Shown here in pieces: positions 62,308 to 64,000 of a stretch of 64,000 nt of DNA. This DNA is from DATFDN01 sp963818885 (lineage in GTDB: Bacteria > Pseudomonadota > Alphaproteobacteria > Acetobacterales > Acetobacteraceae): assembly GCA_963818885.1 (NCBI GenBank), contig CAWFTP010000001.1, positions 248,001-312,000 on the forward strand, read 5' to 3'. Each line of letters starts with the position of its first letter. Positions within the stretch are counted from its first letter, which is position 1. Below the pieces are notes generated by a model, which had not been told where the DNA came from, ran no database searches, and saw nothing but the letters and a program-made list of their open reading frames with translations. The position numbers were made by a program, and so were the translations under genes.

Positions 62308-63620
62308 CCGCGCGATGCGGGACGCATCGCGTCGTCGCACCTGAGCAGACCCTCGAGCGTGTCCGCCCACTTCTCCCCCGCATGGGAATCACGCGCATCG
62401 CCAGCGTGACCGGGCTCGACCGCATCGGCATTCCGGTCGCGATCGCGGTGCGGCCAAACTCGCGCTCGATATCGGTCGCGCAAGGCAAGGGCCAGACCAA
62501 GCAATTCGCTCTCGCCTCGGCGGCGATGGAAGCGATCGAGACCTGGCACGCCGAGGACCTCGCCGCCCGCATCCGCGTCGCCACAAGCCGCGAGCTCGGC
62601 GCCGCCGTCGGTCCCGCGACACTCTGCTGCACCAACCGCCCCCTGTCCGACGACACGCCAATCCCCTGGATCGCCGCCACCCCATTGCGCGGCCCCTCCC
62701 CCTACCCCCTCCTCCAAACTTCGTCCCCCCTCCCCTTGGGGGAGGGGGTAGGGGGAGGGGTCACGCACTCGCCGCCTTCTTTCCCCTCTCCCCCCGCAGC
62801 GCGGGAGAGGCAGGGTGAGGGGGGCACGCGATACCTCCCCGCCGAACTCATTCACACCGACTACACGATCCCGCCCATGCCGGGCAGCGGCTACTTCCTC
62901 ACCTCCACCAACGGCCTCGCCTCCGGCAACACGATGGACGAGGCCATCAGCGCCGCCCTCTGCGAAGTCATCGAGCGCGACGCGATCGCGCTGTGGCACG
63001 CGCGCACCCCGCAGCAGCGCGCCGCAAGCCACGTCGACCTAGCGAGCGTGGAGGACCCAGGATGCCGCACGCTGCTCGACCGCTACGCCGCCGCGGGGAT
63101 CGCCGTGCGAGCCTGGAACATCACCAGCGATATCGGCGTCTCCGCCTTCCTGTGCTGGATACGCGAAGCCGACGCCCGCCACGCCACCCTGCGCCAGACC
63201 TTCGCCGGCGCCGGCTGCCACCCTGATCCGGCGATCGCGCTCTCGCGCGCGCTGACCGAGGCGGCGCAGACGCGGCTGAACGTGATCGTCGGCACCCGCG
63301 ACGATTTGCCGACGCAATACGTGGCGCGCGCCGCGGCGATGGTCGGTCCGGTCGTGATGGACGTGTTCGCCGCCGAATTCCCGGCGCATCGCCTCGCCGA
63401 CATTGCCGGTTTCCGCGCCGAGGACCCCGCCGGCGACGTGGCGTGGACGCTGGCGGGATTGCGCGGCGCCGGAATCGCGACACCGCTAATGGTCGACCTC
63501 ACCCGCGCGGAGATCGGCGTGCCGGTGGTGCGCGTCGTCGTCCGCGGCCTGGAGGGTGACTGCCACCACTCCTCCTACGTCCCCGGCAAGCGGGCGCGCA
63601 CGATGGAAACCGGAGCGTGA
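62304..63620 (+). CDS. YcaO-domain protein (TfuA-associated type), interrupted by an in-frame repeat
   Basis: ATP-dependent YcaO enzyme; with TfuA the family activates backbone amides for thioamide formation. About 438 codons. ATP-site motifs are visible: SVAQGKGQTKQFALASAAMEAIE and, later, MDEAISAALCEVIERDAIALW (both in pieces). The domain runs to VVVRGLEGDCHHSSYVPGKR. The first ATG (62382) gives MGITRIASVTGLDRIG, but conserved-looking codons continue upstream (RCGTHRVVAPEQTLERVRPL) to a stop at 62259-62261, with only CTG 62304 or ATA 62268 as possible starts. Residues about 131-173 are encoded by palindromic repeat DNA (62693-62823) and are low complexity. Ends GTGA, overlapping tfuA. No PxPxP tail is seen. 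Confidence 0.88.
   Translation: MTARCGTHRVVAPEQTLERVRPLLPRMGITRIASVTGLDRIGIPVAIAVRPNSRSISVAQGKGQTKQFALASAAMEAIETWHAEDLAARIRVATSRELGAAVGPATLCCTNRPLSDDTPIPWIAATPLRGPSPYPLLQTSSPLPLGEGVGGGVTHSPPSFPSPPAARERQGEGGTRYLPAELIHTDYTIPPMPGSGYFLTSTNGLASGNTMDEAISAALCEVIERDAIALWHARTPQQRAASHVDLASVEDPGCRTLLDRYAAAGIAVRAWNITSDIGVSAFLCWIREADARHATLRQTFAGAGCHPDPAIALSRALTEAAQTRLNVIVGTRDDLPTQYVARAAAMVGPVVMDVFAAEFPAHRLADIAGFRAEDPAGDVAWTLAGLRGAGIATPLMVDLTRAEIGVPVVRVVVRGLEGDCHHSSYVPGKRARTMETGA
62693..62823. repeat. Palindromic repeat elements inside the YcaO coding sequence
   Basis: A perfect 20-bp inverted repeat has arms at 62693-62712 and 62741-62760 (CCCCTCCCCCTACCCCCTCC and its complement). It is followed by CCTCTCCC (62785-62792) with GGGAGAGG (62803-62810), and then GGGTGAGGGG. 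The second part matches the intergenic elements at 47500-47612 and 58633-58657. The whole encodes about 43 Pro/Gly/Ser-rich residues in frame, between WIAATPLRG and TRYLPAELIHTDY, where relatives have only a short loop. Confidence 0.8.
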
Positions 63621-64000
63621 GCACGGTCATCTTCGCCGGTCCGTCACTGTCGCGCGCTCCGGCGGAGGCAACGGAGGGTTTCGTGATGCGCGGTCCAGCC
63701 CGGCAGGGCGACTTGTACCGCGCGGCACTGGAGGACCCGACTGCGATTGGCCTGATCGACGGCTATTTCGAGGCGGTCCCCTCGGTCTGGCACAAGGAGA
63801 TTCTGTGGGCGCTCTCCCGGGGCATCGTGGTCTACGGCGCCGCCAGCATCGGCGCGCTGCGCGCGGTCGAGTGCGCCCGGTTCGGGATGATCGGCGTCGG
63901 GAGAGTGTTCGAGGCCTATCGCGACGGCAGGCTCGACGAGGATGACGAGGTCGCCCTCCTGCATGGCCCCCCCGAGACCGGCTACCTGCCGCTGACCGAG
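63617..64000 (+). CDS. TfuA-like protein, C-terminus cut by window edge
   Basis: Partner of YcaO in thioamidation (trifolitoxin, methanogen McrA glycine, thioviridamide-like peptides). 128 codons are present from GTG 63617, which overlaps the YcaO stop (GTGA). Family landmarks: STVIFAGPSLSRA, GPARQGDLYRAALEDPTAIGLIDGYFE, VPSVWHKEILWALSRGIVVYGAASIGALRAVE, RFGMIGVGRVFEAYRDG and LDEDDEVALLHGPPETGY (in pieces). The rest of this domain and any downstream genes are beyond the edge. No stop occurs before base 64000. Assignment to TfuA is firm; the substrate is unknown. Confidence 0.9.
   Translation, partial: MSTVIFAGPSLSRAPAEATEGFVMRGPARQGDLYRAALEDPTAIGLIDGYFEAVPSVWHKEILWALSRGIVVYGAASIGALRAVECARFGMIGVGRVFEAYRDGRLDEDDEVALLHGPPETGYLPLTE

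Noticed and set aside
62693..62823. Repeat block considered as a CRISPR array or rho-independent terminator
   Set aside because: There are no regularly spaced direct repeats with unique spacers, and the block is inside a continuous coding frame with no T-run.
61887..63032. 381-codon minus-strand frame opposite YcaO
   Set aside because: It runs antisense to the conserved YcaO domain and shows no family motif of its own; it is a by-product of high GC content.

Overview
The window is GC-rich chromosomal DNA from an alphaproteobacterium. Support comes from gene content and order: a complete 14-subunit nuo operon running into coaX, rnj and a DUF1467 gene; the short form of prolyl-tRNA synthetase beside lolCD; a C-minus ribosomal protein L31; a small heat shock gene with a ROSE-type leader; and a tRNA-Asp/tRNA-Val/HU group upstream of nuoA. 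The order is not certain. Sphingomonadales and Rhodospirillales/Acetobacteraceae both fit, and the canonical PEP-CTERM signal mildly favours the latter. No rRNA, CRISPR array, integrase or transposase was seen.

Layout. 1-7309: catabolic and envelope genes (truncated type B carboxylesterase, three-gene amidase/SDR group, MFS transporter, lipoprotein transglycosylase with a SPOR tail). 7410-15334: FMN glutamate-synthase-like protein, malic enzyme maeB, a glycosyltransferase and a sugar-phosphate transferase, an MFS transporter, and infC. 15409-18561: thrS, preceded in the same open frame by a GT4 glycosyltransferase. 18615-24493: hydrolase, hsp20 with its thermosensor-like leader, rpmE, a Spy-like periplasmic protein, an SDR, a pyridoxal kinase and an NdvA-like exporter. 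24500-32934: dnaE, a secreted LVIVD protein, lolD, lolC and proS. 32965-35044: LysR regulator divergent from a PEP-CTERM protein. 35252-52390: one long minus-strand block holding nuoA to nuoN, coaX, rnj and DUF1467, tightly packed with several ATGA overlaps. 52423-58559: two tRNAs, HU, an epimerase, a ClC channel, an ArsB-type transporter and an NMT1-type binding protein.

The right edge (58717-64000) is the accessory region of most interest. A large SAM-domain/class III cyclase/AAA-ATPase regulator is divergent from a small unknown protein, a YcaO cyclodehydratase-like protein and a TfuA protein cut by the window end. YcaO plus TfuA is the known pair for peptide thioamidation, so this looks like an uncharacterised peptide or protein modification locus. 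The YcaO gene also carries about 130 bp of palindromic repeat in frame, from repeat types that occur between genes elsewhere in the window.

Three places look like single-base indels or lost stops: the transglycosylase C-terminus, the sugar transferase/GT2 junction and the GT4/ThrRS junction. Each may be biological or a consensus error, and they should be checked together.
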